Under the pieces are notes generated by a model. The model did not search any database and was not told the origin of the DNA. It saw only the letters and a list, made by a program, of their open reading frames with translations. A stretch of 64,000 nt of DNA, from contig NZ_WBXP01000014.1 of NCBI RefSeq assembly GCF_016415625.1, positions 1 to 64,000 on the forward strand, read 5' to 3'. This document shows positions 35,665-45,293 of this stretch, piece after piece. Positions within the stretch are counted from its first letter, which is position 1. Each line of letters begins with the position of its first letter. This DNA is from Shimwellia pseudoproteus (GTDB lineage Bacteria > Pseudomonadota > Gammaproteobacteria > Enterobacterales > Enterobacteriaceae). Both the position numbers and the translations under genes were made by a program.

Positions 35665-35732
35665 TGTATGTAGATATACATCTAATAGGTCATAGAGTAA
35701 ACTGAGAATGTCATTAGCGTGAGGAATGCTTC

Positions 35733-36485
35733 ATGGATCTGGAAAAACCCCCCATCATGGATGAGCAACTGGAAAACCCCGCCCCGTTTTACGAACGGGT
35801 GAAAGCCATGATCAAAACCAAAATTCACAGTGGCGCCTGGCCGGTGAATTACCGTGTTCCCTCGGAAAGTGAGTTGGTTAGCCTGTTCGGTTATAGCCGG
35901 ATGACGGTAAACCGCGCCCTGCGCGAGCTGACTGCTGAAGGGCTGCTGGTACGGATGCAGGGGGTGGGAACTTTTGTCGCCGGGATCCGCGGTCAGTCGG
36001 CTCTGCTGGAGATCAACAACATTGCGGATGAGATAACCAGCCGCGGCCATCGCCACCACGCCAGAGTGTTCCGGCTCACGGAAATAGAAGCCGATGCCCG
36101 GCAGGCGTTCAGCTTTGGTATGCAGCAGGGCTGCCGGCTGTACCATTCACTGATCTGCCACTATGAAAACGGTGTGCCGATCATGCTGGAGGATCGGCTG
36201 GTGAATACCCAAGTGGTGCCGGATTATCTCCAGCAGGATTTTACCAGGATCACGCCGAACGCCTATCTTTCTTCTATTGCGCCGATCGTCGAGGGAGAGC
36301 ACGTCATTGAAGCGGTGAACGCCAGCCGCGCAGAGTGCGCGTATCTTGAGATCGATGAACATACCCCGTGTCTGCTGGTTAATCGCCGTACCTGGACTGG
36401 CCGACAGGAGAAGAAAATCGTCACCAGCGTCCGTCTGGTGTATCCCGGTCCCCGTTACCGGCTGGAAGGGAGCATGCGTAAATGA
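35733..36485 (+). CDS. hutC: Histidine utilisation repressor
   Basis: A 250-residue GntR/HutC-family repressor. The N-terminal winged helix-turn-helix (about 15-82) contains VPSESELVSLFGYSRMTVNR and ALRELTAEGLLVR; the C-terminal UTRA domain (about 95-240) would bind urocanate, the usual inducer, with CRLYHSLICHYENGVPIMLE and DRLVN. Both TGTATATACA operators in the cluster are consistent with its target. It overlaps hutD by ATGA. Confidence 0.94.
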   Translation: MDLEKPPIMDEQLENPAPFYERVKAMIKTKIHSGAWPVNYRVPSESELVSLFGYSRMTVNRALRELTAEGLLVRMQGVGTFVAGIRGQSALLEINNIADEITSRGHRHHARVFRLTEIEADARQAFSFGMQQGCRLYHSLICHYENGVPIMLEDRLVNTQVVPDYLQQDFTRITPNAYLSSIAPIVEGEHVIEAVNASRAECAYLEIDEHTPCLLVNRRTWTGRQEKKIVTSVRLVYPGPRYRLEGSMRK

Positions 36486-37048
36486 TCCAATTACTGCGCT
36501 ATCACGATTATCGGGCCATGCCCTGGAAGAACGGCCAGGGGATGACCCGGGAAGTGTGCCGTTCTCCGGCACAGGGGGAGTATGACTGGCGCATTTCCCT
36601 GGCGACCATCACCCAATCCGGGCCATTTTCCCGCTTCGACGGTTACTTACGTAATATCAGCGTGCTGGAAGGGGGTGGGATGCACCTCACCATAGATGGC
36701 GAGCACTGCCCGCTGCTCACGCGGTTTCAGGCGCTGGATTTCAGCGGCGCATCGGCAGTGGAATGCCAGGTTGTCAGCGGCCCGCTGCTGGATTTTAATG
36801 TTATCTACCGTGCCGATCGGGTACGGGCTACGGTACTCTGGAGTGGCGAAGGCCACTGGCAATACGAAAGTGGGATACGGCTGCTGTTTAATGCCGGTGA
36901 TAACCTGACGGTCCATATTGATGGCCAGCCGGTGGTGCTACAGCGTTATGACAGCCTGCTGGTGGATCGCCCTGTGCCGCTGATAATCAGTGATAGCCCC
37001 GGGGCCAATATTGCCAGGGTGACGCTGTTTTCCCGCAGCCCCCATTAG
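36482..37048 (+). CDS. hutD: HutD-family protein
   Basis: A 188-residue cupin-fold protein of the HutD/Ves family. It starts with LLRYHDYRAMPWKNGQGMTRE (3-23) and continues DWRISLATITQSGPFSRFDGY, the hallmark segments. HutD genes accompany hut operons; in Pseudomonas HutD is thought to limit hut expression, possibly by binding an intermediate, but the biochemical role is not settled. Its start overlaps the hutC stop (ATGA), so the two are translationally coupled. Confidence 0.92.
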   Translation: MIQLLRYHDYRAMPWKNGQGMTREVCRSPAQGEYDWRISLATITQSGPFSRFDGYLRNISVLEGGGMHLTIDGEHCPLLTRFQALDFSGASAVECQVVSGPLLDFNVIYRADRVRATVLWSGEGHWQYESGIRLLFNAGDNLTVHIDGQPVVLQRYDSLLVDRPVPLIISDSPGANIARVTLFSRSPH

Positions 37049-37055
37049 CCTTTCC

Positions 37056-37073
37056 TTGCCGGTTCCCCGGCAA
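37056..37073. terminator. Stem-loop between hutD and the Rpn-like gene
   Basis: TTGCCGG (37056-37062) pairs with CCGGCAA (37067-37073) around TTCC, eight bases after the hutD stop, followed by AAATAGTTTGTT. It probably terminates hutCD and may serve the convergent gene as well. Confidence 0.5.
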
Positions 37074-37100
37074 AATAGTTTGTTGGGGGAGGGGTTATGC

Positions 37101-38066
37101 TTAATGGTGAAGTTGATCCAGCTCTGCCCGGGTAATGCCGGTCATCTGGATAATTTCGTGGTGATCGAGGCCGTTTTGCAGCATGGCGCGGGCGATTTTC
37201 AGGATGGTCTCGCGCTCGCCTTCCTGGCGGCCACGTGCGATACCTTGTTCGATACCCTTCGCGATCCCTTTTGCGATCCCTTTTTGTTCCAGCTGTTGGG
37301 CTATGGTCATCAATGTGTCCTCATGTTGTGGCACCCGCTGTGCCAGTTCGCGTACAAAGGCTTCGGCATCTGAGGTTTCACCCGCCTGCACCAAATAGTT
37401 TATCAACGAAACCAATTGCTGTCCCGTCATGTATTCATTCAATAACAGGGTCGCCAGCCTGTCCAGCTGGTCGGCCAGGTTGCGCCGGTGAATATGTTTT
37501 TGCAGCAGGGTGAGTGCAGCCATACTGCGGTGGTTCATTATCTCATCATCAGGGATCACGGTAACGTCAACCAGGGGAAAATCGCTGCTGTAGAGCTTTT
37601 CGGCCAGCCCGGGGTCGGCAAACCCATCCAGCCAGCGGGTGGAGTATGGGTAAGGGCTGCGTTTACCGGTATAGAATAATACCGGGATCACCAGCGGCAG
37701 TTTTTTATGGCCCGCCTCCAGGTGGCGGTGCATGGCGGCCACCGCGTAGCGAATCAGGCGAAATGCCATATGCCGATCGGGTGTCGACTGGTGCTCAATC
37801 AGCACATGAATGTAGGCATCGCCGCGGCTGGATTTCAGGCTATAAAGAATATCGCTGAAATAGGGGCGCAGGGTCTCTTCCACAAAACTGCCAGGCTCCA
37901 GGGTCAGCGTCGTGAAATCGCAGATTGCCTGCAGTTCGGCTGGCAGATGCAACTGCATAAAATCCCGCGCAGTCGCTGGATGGGATAAAAACTGTTTGAA
38001 CGCCAGATCGTGTGGTGTTGCCACGTTTTTTGTGGTGCGGCCTTGTTTATTCTTAGGTTGAGGCAT
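37101..38066 (-). CDS. Rpn-family recombination-promoting nuclease/putative transposase
   Basis: A 321-residue protein of the Rpn (PD-(D/E)XK, formerly transposase_31) family. THDLAFKQFL-type start (PHDLAFKQFLSHP, 18-30), YFSDILYSLK with Asp72 and YIHVLIEHQS with Glu91/Gln93 give the nuclease core. KLPLVIPVLFYTGKRSPYP is the family signature. The C-terminal part contains GIAKGIAKGIEQGIARG, encoded over a tandem 12-base repeat, then a coiled helical end. E. coli RpnA-type proteins cut DNA and promote RecA-independent recombination. It is inserted between hutCD and hutU, on the opposite strand, and is not part of the pathway. Confidence 0.9.
   Translation of the reverse strand: MPQPKNKQGRTTKNVATPHDLAFKQFLSHPATARDFMQLHLPAELQAICDFTTLTLEPGSFVEETLRPYFSDILYSLKSSRGDAYIHVLIEHQSTPDRHMAFRLIRYAVAAMHRHLEAGHKKLPLVIPVLFYTGKRSPYPYSTRWLDGFADPGLAEKLYSSDFPLVDVTVIPDDEIMNHRSMAALTLLQKHIHRRNLADQLDRLATLLLNEYMTGQQLVSLINYLVQAGETSDAEAFVRELAQRVPQHEDTLMTIAQQLEQKGIAKGIAKGIEQGIARGRQEGERETILKIARAMLQNGLDHHEIIQMTGITRAELDQLHH
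37261..37284. repeat. Tandem 12-bp repeat inside the Rpn gene
   Basis: GCGATCCCTTTT occurs twice in direct succession and encodes two copies of Lys-Gly-Ile-Ala on the minus strand. A degenerate third copy precedes it (GATACCCTTC). Copy-number change would keep the frame. Confidence 0.6.
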
Positions 38067-38409
38067 CCTCTCTCCGCGCTGGCCACCTGGGTTACCGGTG
38101 AGTGAATTGTAGCGAAGTGAGCCTCGGCATATCTGCCATTTTCCCGATCTGCTGGCCTGGGCGGGCTAACTATGGTGTCCCGTTGCAGCTTTCACATTAC
38201 GCGTCAATCTCCGACATAAACCCTCTTTATCCGTTGTCGCCATGACTAACCGGCGCACAAAAATGAGGCATGGTCGCGGTTTTCGGCACTAAAAAAGATC
38301 ATCTAACTGCCGTGTTTTCAACGGGGTAATAGTCGGGTATTTGGTTAACTAAATGATATAAAAAGAGTATTTAACTTTTTGCCTAAACTGGCACTTAATG
38401 TGCTTATCA
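38067..38409. other. Leader/intergenic region before hutU
   Basis: No gene was recognised between the Rpn gene start and the hutU operator. The first about 100 bases would hold the Rpn promoter; from about 38335 the sequence becomes AT-rich (GATATAAAAAGAGTATTTAAC) and should contain the hutU promoter. Confidence 0.4.
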
Positions 38410-38419
38410 TGTATATACA
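38410..38419. promoter_or_regulatory. HutC-type operator upstream of hutU
   Basis: TGTATATACA, identical to the palindrome between hutF and hutC, lies 55 bases before the hutU start and just after an AT-rich promoter-like stretch. The flanks CA...AG match one half of the longer HutC consensus. Confidence 0.68.
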
Positions 38420-38474
38420 AGTTACCAAAAGAACATAAAAACAACAATTCAGCATCGTTGATAAGGTAAGGTGC

Positions 38475-40151
38475 ATGAGCAAGCAAACAACCCGTTTTCG
38501 TGATGTCGATATCCGCGCACCCCGCGGCACTATGCTAACTGCCAAAAGCTGGCTGACAGAAGCGCCGCTGCGCATGTTAATGAATAACCTCGACCCAGAC
38601 GTGGCGGAAAACCCCCATGAGCTGGTGGTGTATGGCGGTATTGGCCGCGCCGCCAGAAACTGGGAGTGTTACGACAAGATTGTCGCCACCCTGAAACAGC
38701 TGGAAGATGACGAAACGCTGCTGGTGCAGTCCGGTAAACCGGTGGGGGTGTTTAAAACCCATCGCAACGCGCCGCGGGTACTTATTGCCAACGCTAACCT
38801 GGTCCCCCACTGGGCTAACTGGGCGCATTTTAACCAACTGGATGCCAAAGGGCTGGCGATGTACGGCCAGATGACGGCAGGCTCATGGATCTATATCGGC
38901 AGCCAGGGCATTGTGCAGGGCACCTATGAAACCTTTGTTGAAGCGGGGCGCCAGCACTATAACGGCGATCTGCGCGGGCGCTGGGTGCTGACTGCTGGCC
39001 TGGGGGGCATGGGGGGCGCACAGCCCCTGGCGGCGACCCTGGCCGGGGCCTGCTCGCTGAGTATTGAATGCCAGCAATCGCGTATCGATTTTCGTCTGCG
39101 CACTGGCTATGTGGACGAGCAGGCCAGGGATCTGGACGATGCACTGGCGCGCCTGCAACGCTATACCACACAGGGGAAAGCGGTCTCCATTGCGCTACGC
39201 GGCAATGCGGCGGAGGTGCTTCCTGAGCTGGTTACACGCGGTGTACGCCCGGATCTGGTCACCGACCAGACCAGCGCCCATGACCCGCTCAACGGTTACC
39301 TGCCGGCGGGCTGGGACTGGGACACTTACCGCGCCCTGGCCGTTACTGAACCGGAGCGGGTTATCCAGGCGGCAAAGGCATCGATGGCCGAACATGTCAC
39401 CGCGATGCTGGCCTTCCAGCGCCGGGGCATACCGGTATTCGACTACGGTAACAATATTCGCCAGATGGCCAAAGAAATGGGAGTGGCGAATGCGTTTGAT
39501 TTCCCCGGATTTGTTCCGGCGTATATCCGCCCGCTGTTCTGCCGGGGGATCGGGCCATTTCGCTGGGTGGCGCTGTCCGGTGACCCGGAAGATATTTACC
39601 GCACTGATGCCAAAGTCAAAGCGCTGCTGGCGGATGATAATCACTTGCACCGCTGGCTGGATATGGCCCGGGAGCGGATCAGTTTCCAGGGGTTACCGGC
39701 GCGTATTTGCTGGGTCGGGCTTGGCCAGCGCGCCCGGCTCGGGCTGGCATTTAATGAAATGGTGCGTAGTGGTGAAGTCTCCGCGCCGATTGTGATTGGC
39801 CGCGACCATCTGGATTCCGGCTCTGTCGCCAGCCCGAACCGCGAAACCGAAGCCATGCTCGACGGGTCGGATGCCGTTTCTGACTGGCCGCTGTTGAACG
39901 CCCTGCTCAATACCGCCAGCGGGGCGACCTGGGTGTCATTGCACCACGGCGGCGGGGTGGGAATGGGGTTCTCCCAGCATGCGGGGGTGGTGATTGTCTG
40001 TGACGGCACTGACGATGCGGCGGAACGTATCGCCCGGGTATTGAGCAATGATCCGGCGACCGGGGTGATGCGCCATGCGGATGCCGGTTACGACATTGCC
40101 ATTGCGTGCGCCCGGGAGCAGGGGCTGAACCTGCCGATGATCACCGGCTAA
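38475..40151 (+). CDS. hutU: Urocanate hydratase
   Basis: A 558-residue enzyme (usual length about 555-560) that hydrates urocanate to 4-imidazolone-5-propionate using tightly bound NAD+ as electrophile. [14 protein letters not shown] (about 50-63) and [12 protein letters not shown] (about 174-185) are cofactor-binding segments. [28 protein letters not shown] and [17 protein letters not shown] are family signatures. It heads the second hut transcription unit (hutU, permease, hutI, hutG). No histidase gene (hutH) is next to it. Confidence 0.97.
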   Translation: MSKQTTRFRDVDIRAPRGTMLTAKSWLTEAPLRMLMNNLDPDVAENPHELVVYGGIGRAARNWECYDKIVATLKQLEDDETLLVQSGKPVGVFKTHRNAPRVLIANANLVPHWANWAHFNQLDAKGLAMYGQMTAGSWIYIGSQGIVQGTYETFVEAGRQHYNGDLRGRWVLTAGLGGMGGAQPLAATLAGACSLSIECQQSRIDFRLRTGYVDEQARDLDDALARLQRYTTQGKAVSIALRGNAAEVLPELVTRGVRPDLVTDQTSAHDPLNGYLPAGWDWDTYRALAVTEPERVIQAAKASMAEHVTAMLAFQRRGIPVFDYGNNIRQMAKEMGVANAFDFPGFVPAYIRPLFCRGIGPFRWVALSGDPEDIYRTDAKVKALLADDNHLHRWLDMARERISFQGLPARICWVGLGQRARLGLAFNEMVRSGEVSAPIVIGRDHLDSGSVASPNRETEAMLDGSDAVSDWPLLNALLNTASGATWVSLHHGGGVGMGFSQHAGVVIVCDGTDDAAERIARVLSNDPATGVMRHADAGYDIAIACAREQGLNLPMITG

Positions 40152-40231
40152 ATCAGCCGGTATAAACCTCCCCCTATTTTCGGGCACCGGCGTGCGGTGT
40201 TGGCCGCGCGCACCGGTAGCGGAGCGCCACC

Positions 40232-41623
40232 ATGAGCAACAACAGTTATATTGAAACCCGTTCTATTGACCCCATCCCCGACAGTGAACGTCACGGCAGT
40301 GCGTTCAGCCAGTTCACCCTGTGGCTGGGGGCAAATTTACAAATTACTGCCATTGTGACCGGCGCCCTGGCAATTGTGTTTGGCGGCGATGTGTTCTGGT
40401 CCCTGATTGGCCTGGCGATAGGCCAGATAGCCGGCGGTGTCGTTATGGCGCTGCACGCGGCCCAGGGCCCGCAATTGGGCATCCCCCAAATGATCAGCAG
40501 CCGGGTGCAGTTTGGGGTTTATGGCGCTTGCCTGCCTATTCTGCTGGTGTGCCTGATGTATCTGGGGTTTATCGCCACCGGGGCGGTACTGTCCGGCCAG
40601 GCGATATCCGCCCTGTGCGGGGTATCCGAAACCAGCGGTATTATGGTGTTCGCCCTCGCGACGCTGATAATCGCCTATGTGGGCTACCGCCTGATTCACC
40701 TGTTGGGGAAACTGGCAAGCCTGGTGGGCATTGTGGCCTTTGTCTATCTCTTCTGGAAAATCAGCACACTCCAGCCACTCAGTACCCTGATCACTTTCCA
40801 GCCATTCCGCTGGAGCAGCTTTTTGACCGCCGTCGGGCTATCCGCGTCCTGGCAAATCACCTTTGGCCCCTATGTGGCGGATTATTCCCGCTATTTACCG
40901 CGCAGCACCCCGTCGCGGCGAGTGTTCCTGGCGGTGGGCAGCGGCTCGGTGATTGGGGCGCAGATAGCCATGACAGTCGGGGTGCTGGCGGCGGCGATGT
41001 CACAGGGTAAGTTGGTAGGCCATGAGGTGGACTATATCGTTGGCCTGGGCGGCAGCGGTGCCGTGGCCACCTTGCTCTACCTGAGCATCGCGTTTGGCAA
41101 ACTCACTATCAATACCCTGAATGCCTACGGCAGCCTGATGTGTCTGACCACGGTATACCGCTGCGGTAGTGGCGCAGTACAGATTAGCCGCCGGGTGCGC
41201 TTGCTGGTGCTGGCGGCCATCATTCTGGTCGCCACTGGTCTTGCTATCCTCGGGCAACATGCCTTCCTCGCGGCCTTTAAATCTTTTTTGCTGTTTTTAC
41301 TGACCTTTTTCACCCCCTGGAGTGCGGTCAATCTGGTGGACTACTACGGTTTTAACCATCGGGACATTGATACCGCCGCCCTGAACGATCCCCGGGGGAA
41401 ATACCGGGCCTGGAATGCTACCGGCCTCGGGGTTTACATCATGGGGGTGGTAATACAGACCCCGTTTATCGACAGTGGGTTCTACAGTGGCCCACTGGTG
41501 AAACTGCTGGGCGGGATTGATATTTCGTGGATTATCGGACTGGTGGTCCCGGCGGTGGTCTATTACGTGTTACGCAAACGTCAGGTCAGCGGCCGGGCGG
41601 ATGACATGCTGGTTACTGATTAG
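40232..41623 (+). CDS. NCS1-family permease (probable urocanate or imidazole transporter)
   Basis: A 463-residue transporter with about 12 hydrophobic helices of the nucleobase:cation symporter-1 family (cytosine/purine/allantoin/hydantoin). The segments [15 protein letters not shown] (about 31-45) and [19 protein letters not shown] (about 80-98) are typical of the CodB/PucI group. NCS1 permeases embedded in hut operons are found in pseudomonads, where a role in urocanate uptake has been proposed. Its position between hutU and hutI supports that role here. Specificity cannot be read from the sequence. Confidence 0.88.
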   Translation: MSNNSYIETRSIDPIPDSERHGSAFSQFTLWLGANLQITAIVTGALAIVFGGDVFWSLIGLAIGQIAGGVVMALHAAQGPQLGIPQMISSRVQFGVYGACLPILLVCLMYLGFIATGAVLSGQAISALCGVSETSGIMVFALATLIIAYVGYRLIHLLGKLASLVGIVAFVYLFWKISTLQPLSTLITFQPFRWSSFLTAVGLSASWQITFGPYVADYSRYLPRSTPSRRVFLAVGSGSVIGAQIAMTVGVLAAAMSQGKLVGHEVDYIVGLGGSGAVATLLYLSIAFGKLTINTLNAYGSLMCLTTVYRCGSGAVQISRRVRLLVLAAIILVATGLAILGQHAFLAAFKSFLLFLLTFFTPWSAVNLVDYYGFNHRDIDTAALNDPRGKYRAWNATGLGVYIMGVVIQTPFIDSGFYSGPLVKLLGGIDISWIIGLVVPAVVYYVLRKRQVSGRADDMLVTD

Positions 41624-41640
41624 CCGCCAGGAGGAGTGCT

Positions 41641-42858
41641 ATGTACACGCGTTGGCATCATTGCCAGATAACCACCATGGCGGGAGGGCGTTATAACCTG
41701 ATCCCGCACGGGGAGCTGCTTAGCGCAGGCCCGCAGATTGTCTGGGTGGGGGAGGCCGGTCACGCACCGGATCTGCCGGTATCCCGGCGGGTGGATTTAC
41801 AGGGGCGGCTGGTCACCCCGGGCCTGGTGGATTGCCACACCCATGCGGTCTTCGGTGGCCATCGCGGGGCGGAGTTTGAACAGCGCTTGCAGGGGGCCAG
41901 CTACGCAGATATCGCCGCCGCAGGGGGCGGAATAGCGAGCACGGTGCGCGCCACCCGGGCCGCCAGCGAGCAACAACTGCTGGACTGCGCCCTCAAGCGG
42001 ATTAATGCCCTGCGCCAGGAGGGGGTGGTCGCGCTGGAGATTAAGTCCGGCTATGGCCTCGATCTGGACAGCGAGCGCGCGATGTTGCGGGTTATCCGCC
42101 GTATCGCGGCCCTGTTGCCGTTAACCGTACGCAGTACCTGCCTGGCGGCCCATGCATTGCCCCCGGAATATCAGCAGCGGGCAGATGACTGGATCGACTA
42201 TGTGTGCCGGCAGTTACTGCCGACCCTGCACCGGGAAGGGCTGGTGGATGCGGTGGACGCGTTCTGCGAGCACCTGGCGTTCTCCCCGGCCCAGGTGGCG
42301 CGGGTGTTTGATACCGCCCGGGAACTGGGGCTGCCGGTTAAGCTCCACGCGGAACAGCTTTCCCGGCAACACGGGGCAGCCCTGGCGGCCCGCTACCGCG
42401 CCCTGTCGGCAGACCATCTGGAATATCTCTGCGAGGAGGATATCGGCCTGATGGCCGCACAAGGGACAGTCGCGGTCCTGCTGCCTGGCGCCTATTACTT
42501 TTTGAAGGAAACACAACCGCCGCCACTGGATTTGCTGCGCCAGTACGGGGTACCGGTGGCCATCGCCACGGATATGAACCCAGGCACCTCGCCGGTGCTG
42601 TCGCTGCGGCTGATGATGAATATGGCCTGTACATTATTCGGTATGACCCCGGAAGAGGCGCTGGCGGGGGTGACCCTGTTTGCCGCCCGGGCCCTGGGGC
42701 TGGAGGAGCGTTATGGATCGCTGGAGGCGGGCAAAGAGGCCAGTTTCGTGGCCTGGGATATACAGCACCCGGCGGAGCTGAGCTACTGGCTGGGGGGGAC
42801 ATTATCGAAACAGGTTATTTATCAGGGTAAGGAGGTTTACCGTGACAGCACCCTTTGA
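41641..42858 (+). CDS. hutI: Imidazolonepropionase
   Basis: A 405-residue amidohydrolase that opens 4-imidazolone-5-propionate to N-formimino-L-glutamate. Metal-binding residues lie in [11 protein letters not shown] (about 62-72), [11 protein letters not shown] and [22 protein letters not shown] and [14 protein letters not shown] are signature segments. A GGAGG ribosome site (41629-41633) precedes the ATG. It overlaps hutG by 17 bases. Confidence 0.96.
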   Translation: MYTRWHHCQITTMAGGRYNLIPHGELLSAGPQIVWVGEAGHAPDLPVSRRVDLQGRLVTPGLVDCHTHAVFGGHRGAEFEQRLQGASYADIAAAGGGIASTVRATRAASEQQLLDCALKRINALRQEGVVALEIKSGYGLDLDSERAMLRVIRRIAALLPLTVRSTCLAAHALPPEYQQRADDWIDYVCRQLLPTLHREGLVDAVDAFCEHLAFSPAQVARVFDTARELGLPVKLHAEQLSRQHGAALAARYRALSADHLEYLCEEDIGLMAAQGTVAVLLPGAYYFLKETQPPPLDLLRQYGVPVAIATDMNPGTSPVLSLRLMMNMACTLFGMTPEEALAGVTLFAARALGLEERYGSLEAGKEASFVAWDIQHPAELSYWLGGTLSKQVIYQGKEVYRDSTL

Positions 42859-43654
42859 GCTCCACCAGGGCACCATACCGCTGCTGGTGAGCATGCCCCA
42901 TCCGGGGACGGCGCTCACCCCGGAAGTGGCCGCCGGGCTGAGCCCTCGCGCCCGGCGCCTTGAGGACACCGACTGGCATATCCCACAACTGTACCAGCAG
43001 ATTGCCGGGCTGGGGGCCAGCACCCTGTGTGCCGGTTACTCCCGCTATGTGGTGGATCTTAACCGCCCGGCGGATGACACCCCGCTTTATGCCAGTGCCA
43101 CCACCGGGCTGTTCAGCGATATCTTTTTCGACGGTGAACCGCTGTTTATCCCCGGAGGCCAGCCGGATCAGCACGCCAAAGATCAGATTCTGGCGAAAAT
43201 CTGGCGGCCTTACCATCAGGCGCTGAATGATGAGCTGGCGCGGCTGCGCGCCCGGTTTGGTTATGTGCTGCTGTGGGATGCGCACTCGATAAAGTCCGTG
43301 GTACCCCGGCTGTTTGAGGGGCGCCTGCCGGATATGAACTTTGGCACTGCAGACGGCGCCAGCTGTGATCCTTCCCTCAGTGCGGCGTTGCTGGATATTT
43401 GTGCCAATCCGCCGCCAGGGGTACCTCACTACCGTTATGTGCTGAACGGGCGCTTTAAAGGGGGTTATATCACCCGGCATTATGGCGACCCCCAGCGGCA
43501 TATTCATGCGGTACAGCTGGAGATGGCCCAGGCGATTTATATGGATGAGTGCAGTTTTGGCTGGCAAGCCGCGGCGGCAGGGCAGGTGCAGCAACTGCTC
43601 CATGCCCTGATTACGGCGGCGCTGGCCTGGGGGGAGCGCCGCTACCGGGGGTAA
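42842..43654 (+). CDS. hutG: N-formylglutamate deformylase
   Basis: A 270-residue zinc hydrolase of the N-formylglutamate amidohydrolase family, releasing glutamate and formate from N-formylglutamate. SMPHPGTAL (about 18-26), YVVDLNRP (about 68-75) and [10 protein letters not shown] (about 141-150) carry the metal ligands, and [11 protein letters not shown] (about 207-217) is conserved. The start is GTG 42842 behind GGAGGT at 42831-42836. Together with HutF it forms the two-step route that yields formate, in contrast to the one-step HutG of Klebsiella-type formiminoglutamase. Confidence 0.94.
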   Translation: MTAPFELHQGTIPLLVSMPHPGTALTPEVAAGLSPRARRLEDTDWHIPQLYQQIAGLGASTLCAGYSRYVVDLNRPADDTPLYASATTGLFSDIFFDGEPLFIPGGQPDQHAKDQILAKIWRPYHQALNDELARLRARFGYVLLWDAHSIKSVVPRLFEGRLPDMNFGTADGASCDPSLSAALLDICANPPPGVPHYRYVLNGRFKGGYITRHYGDPQRHIHAVQLEMAQAIYMDECSFGWQAAAAGQVQQLLHALITAALAWGERRYRG

Positions 43655-43673
43655 TCGGCGCAGGGCCAAAGGA

Positions 43674-44381
43674 TCAGGCGGTAAACCCGCCATCAATTTT
43701 TAGCCCGGCACCGTGGATATAATCCGGGGCGTGGAGCGCCAGCCAGGTGACAAAATCCGCCACCTCCTGCGCGCTGCCCAGCCGTTGCTGGGGGCTGGCA
43801 TTGCGCAACCGTTCTGCCAGCTCACCGCTGCCGGGAGTCATGTCGGTGGCGATGGGGCCGGGCTGGACATCGTTAATCGTTATCCCGCGCGGGGCCAGAT
43901 CCCAGGCCAGGCCGCGTACCATTCTGGCCACGGCGGCTTTGGTCATGCCGTAGACCGTAGAGCCTGGCCCGTGGGCGGCCTCACTGGCGATACTGCCCAC
44001 GGTAATGATTTTTCCCCCGGCGGGCAGGTGGGCCAGCGCGGCCTGGACGGCGGCAAAGGGGCCGCGGACATTCACGGCGTACATACGATCGACATCCGCC
44101 AGTTTATAGCTGGCAATATCACCGGGGATCAGGATCCCGGCGTTATAGATCAGAATATCCAGCCCGCCCAGGGTGTTAGCCGCATGATCTACGGCAGCAG
44201 CCAGGGCCAGAGGGTCGGCGCTATCTGCCTGGATGGCCAGGCCACTGGCGTGCGTTGCCCGGGTGACCCAGGTGTAGGCTACCGCTGCGCCATCCTGGCT
44301 GAGGCGCTGTACGATAGCGGCGCCAATGCCCCGTGCGCCGCCGATGACCAGCGCTTTTTTACCTGTGGTGTTATTTTTCAT
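43674..44381 (-). CDS. Short-chain dehydrogenase/reductase (SDR)
   Basis: A 235-residue classical SDR using NAD(P)(H). The cofactor motif GGARGIGAA (16-24), NAG in LIYNAGIL (about 86-88), catalytic Ser in VGSIASE (about 129-135) and YGMTKAA (Tyr144, Lys148) are all present, and the end GAGLKIDGGF is typical. The substrate is unknown. It lies 84 bases downstream of a TetR regulator on the same strand, which probably controls it. It converges on hutG. Confidence 0.88.
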   Translation of the reverse strand: MKNNTTGKKALVIGGARGIGAAIVQRLSQDGAAVAYTWVTRATHASGLAIQADSADPLALAAAVDHAANTLGGLDILIYNAGILIPGDIASYKLADVDRMYAVNVRGPFAAVQAALAHLPAGGKIITVGSIASEAAHGPGSTVYGMTKAAVARMVRGLAWDLAPRGITINDVQPGPIATDMTPGSGELAERLRNASPQQRLGSAQEVADFVTWLALHAPDYIHGAGLKIDGGFTA

Positions 44382-44465
44382 TGCATTATCAGTTTCTGGA
44401 TTGATTAGTCTAAATAAAGAGTAAAAAAATACCGGCGGACCGGTACCTTACTCAGCCTGGCGTAA

Positions 44466-45032
44466 TCAGAGATTACGCAATGCGATTTGCAGCGTCTGGC
44501 GCAGCGCCTGCTCGCTGGCCCCGCCGCGGGCGGCCACTTTCAGCCCGCTTAGCAGCGTCATCAGGTAGCCGGCGGCGCTGTGTGGATCAAGCTGCGGGTC
44601 AAACTCCCCCCGTTGCTGGCCCTCGCGGATGCAGTGGGCCAGCCCTGTGGCCAGCCGCAACCCGCTCTGGTGAGTGGCCTGGGTGATGTCGCGATCGCTT
44701 ATTCCAAACTCACATACCGCGTTGACCCCCATGCAGCCTTGATCCGCAGGCCGTTGCGTAAACGCCGCCAGCGCCTGCTCAAGCCCGGCCCGGGCGGTGC
44801 TTGCCTGTTCGAGATGCTGGAGGATGTCGCTCACGCTCTCCTGGCTGTAGTGGGACAGGGCGGCCAAATACAGCTGGCGCTTATCACCGAAAGTGTCATA
44901 CAAACTCTGGCGGCTTATTCCCATGGCATTCAACAGCATAGCCGTGGATGTGCCGGCAAAACCGTGGGCGGCAAATACCGCAATGGCACGCTTTAATGCC
45001 TGGTGAAGATCAAATGCTTTATGTCGTGCCAT
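44466..45032 (-). CDS. TetR-family transcriptional regulator
   Basis: A 188-residue repressor with an N-terminal helix-turn-helix (about 11-57, HGFAGTSTAMLLNAMGISRQ and SLYDTFGDKRQLYLAAL) and a helical ligand domain. The pattern GCMGVNAVCEFG (about 98-109) places it near the YhgD/NemR-like and AcrR-like regulators of SDR or reductase genes. It probably represses itself and the SDR gene downstream. The ligand is unknown. Confidence 0.87.
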   Translation of the reverse strand: MARHKAFDLHQALKRAIAVFAAHGFAGTSTAMLLNAMGISRQSLYDTFGDKRQLYLAALSHYSQESVSDILQHLEQASTARAGLEQALAAFTQRPADQGCMGVNAVCEFGISDRDITQATHQSGLRLATGLAHCIREGQQRGEFDPQLDPHSAAGYLMTLLSGLKVAARGGASEQALRQTLQIALRNL

Positions 45033-45054
45033 ACTCTGAATCTATCTAATTCCA

Positions 45055-45066
45055 GACTGAACAGTC
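45055..45066. promoter_or_regulatory. Candidate TetR operator
   Basis: GACTG-AA-CAGTC is a 12-base palindrome 23 bases upstream of the TetR start codon, extended by A on both sides (AGACTGAACAGTCA except for the outer mismatch). Its place in the promoter region fits autoregulation. Confidence 0.45.
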
Positions 45067-45293
45067 AATAATAATGATGGCCGTATTGTAAGGGTTTATG
45101 GCCGGGGTGGCCATTGCAGTGTTATCACGGGGCGCGCGGAACGCGGCGGATGGGTCTGTTGTGCGGCAGTGAGGGGGGAACACCGGCGGGCAGATACAGT
45201 GCCATACAATTCTCCCGGTCAGGCAACACATTCTGGATACATCCGGCGGTTGATATGACCACACAACCACTTCTTACATCCGGAGAGACTGTT

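Noticed and set aside
34270-45032. Search for a histidase gene (hutH) in the hut region
   Set aside because: All sizeable frames in the region are accounted for by other genes; no Ala-Ser-Gly MIO motif context was found.
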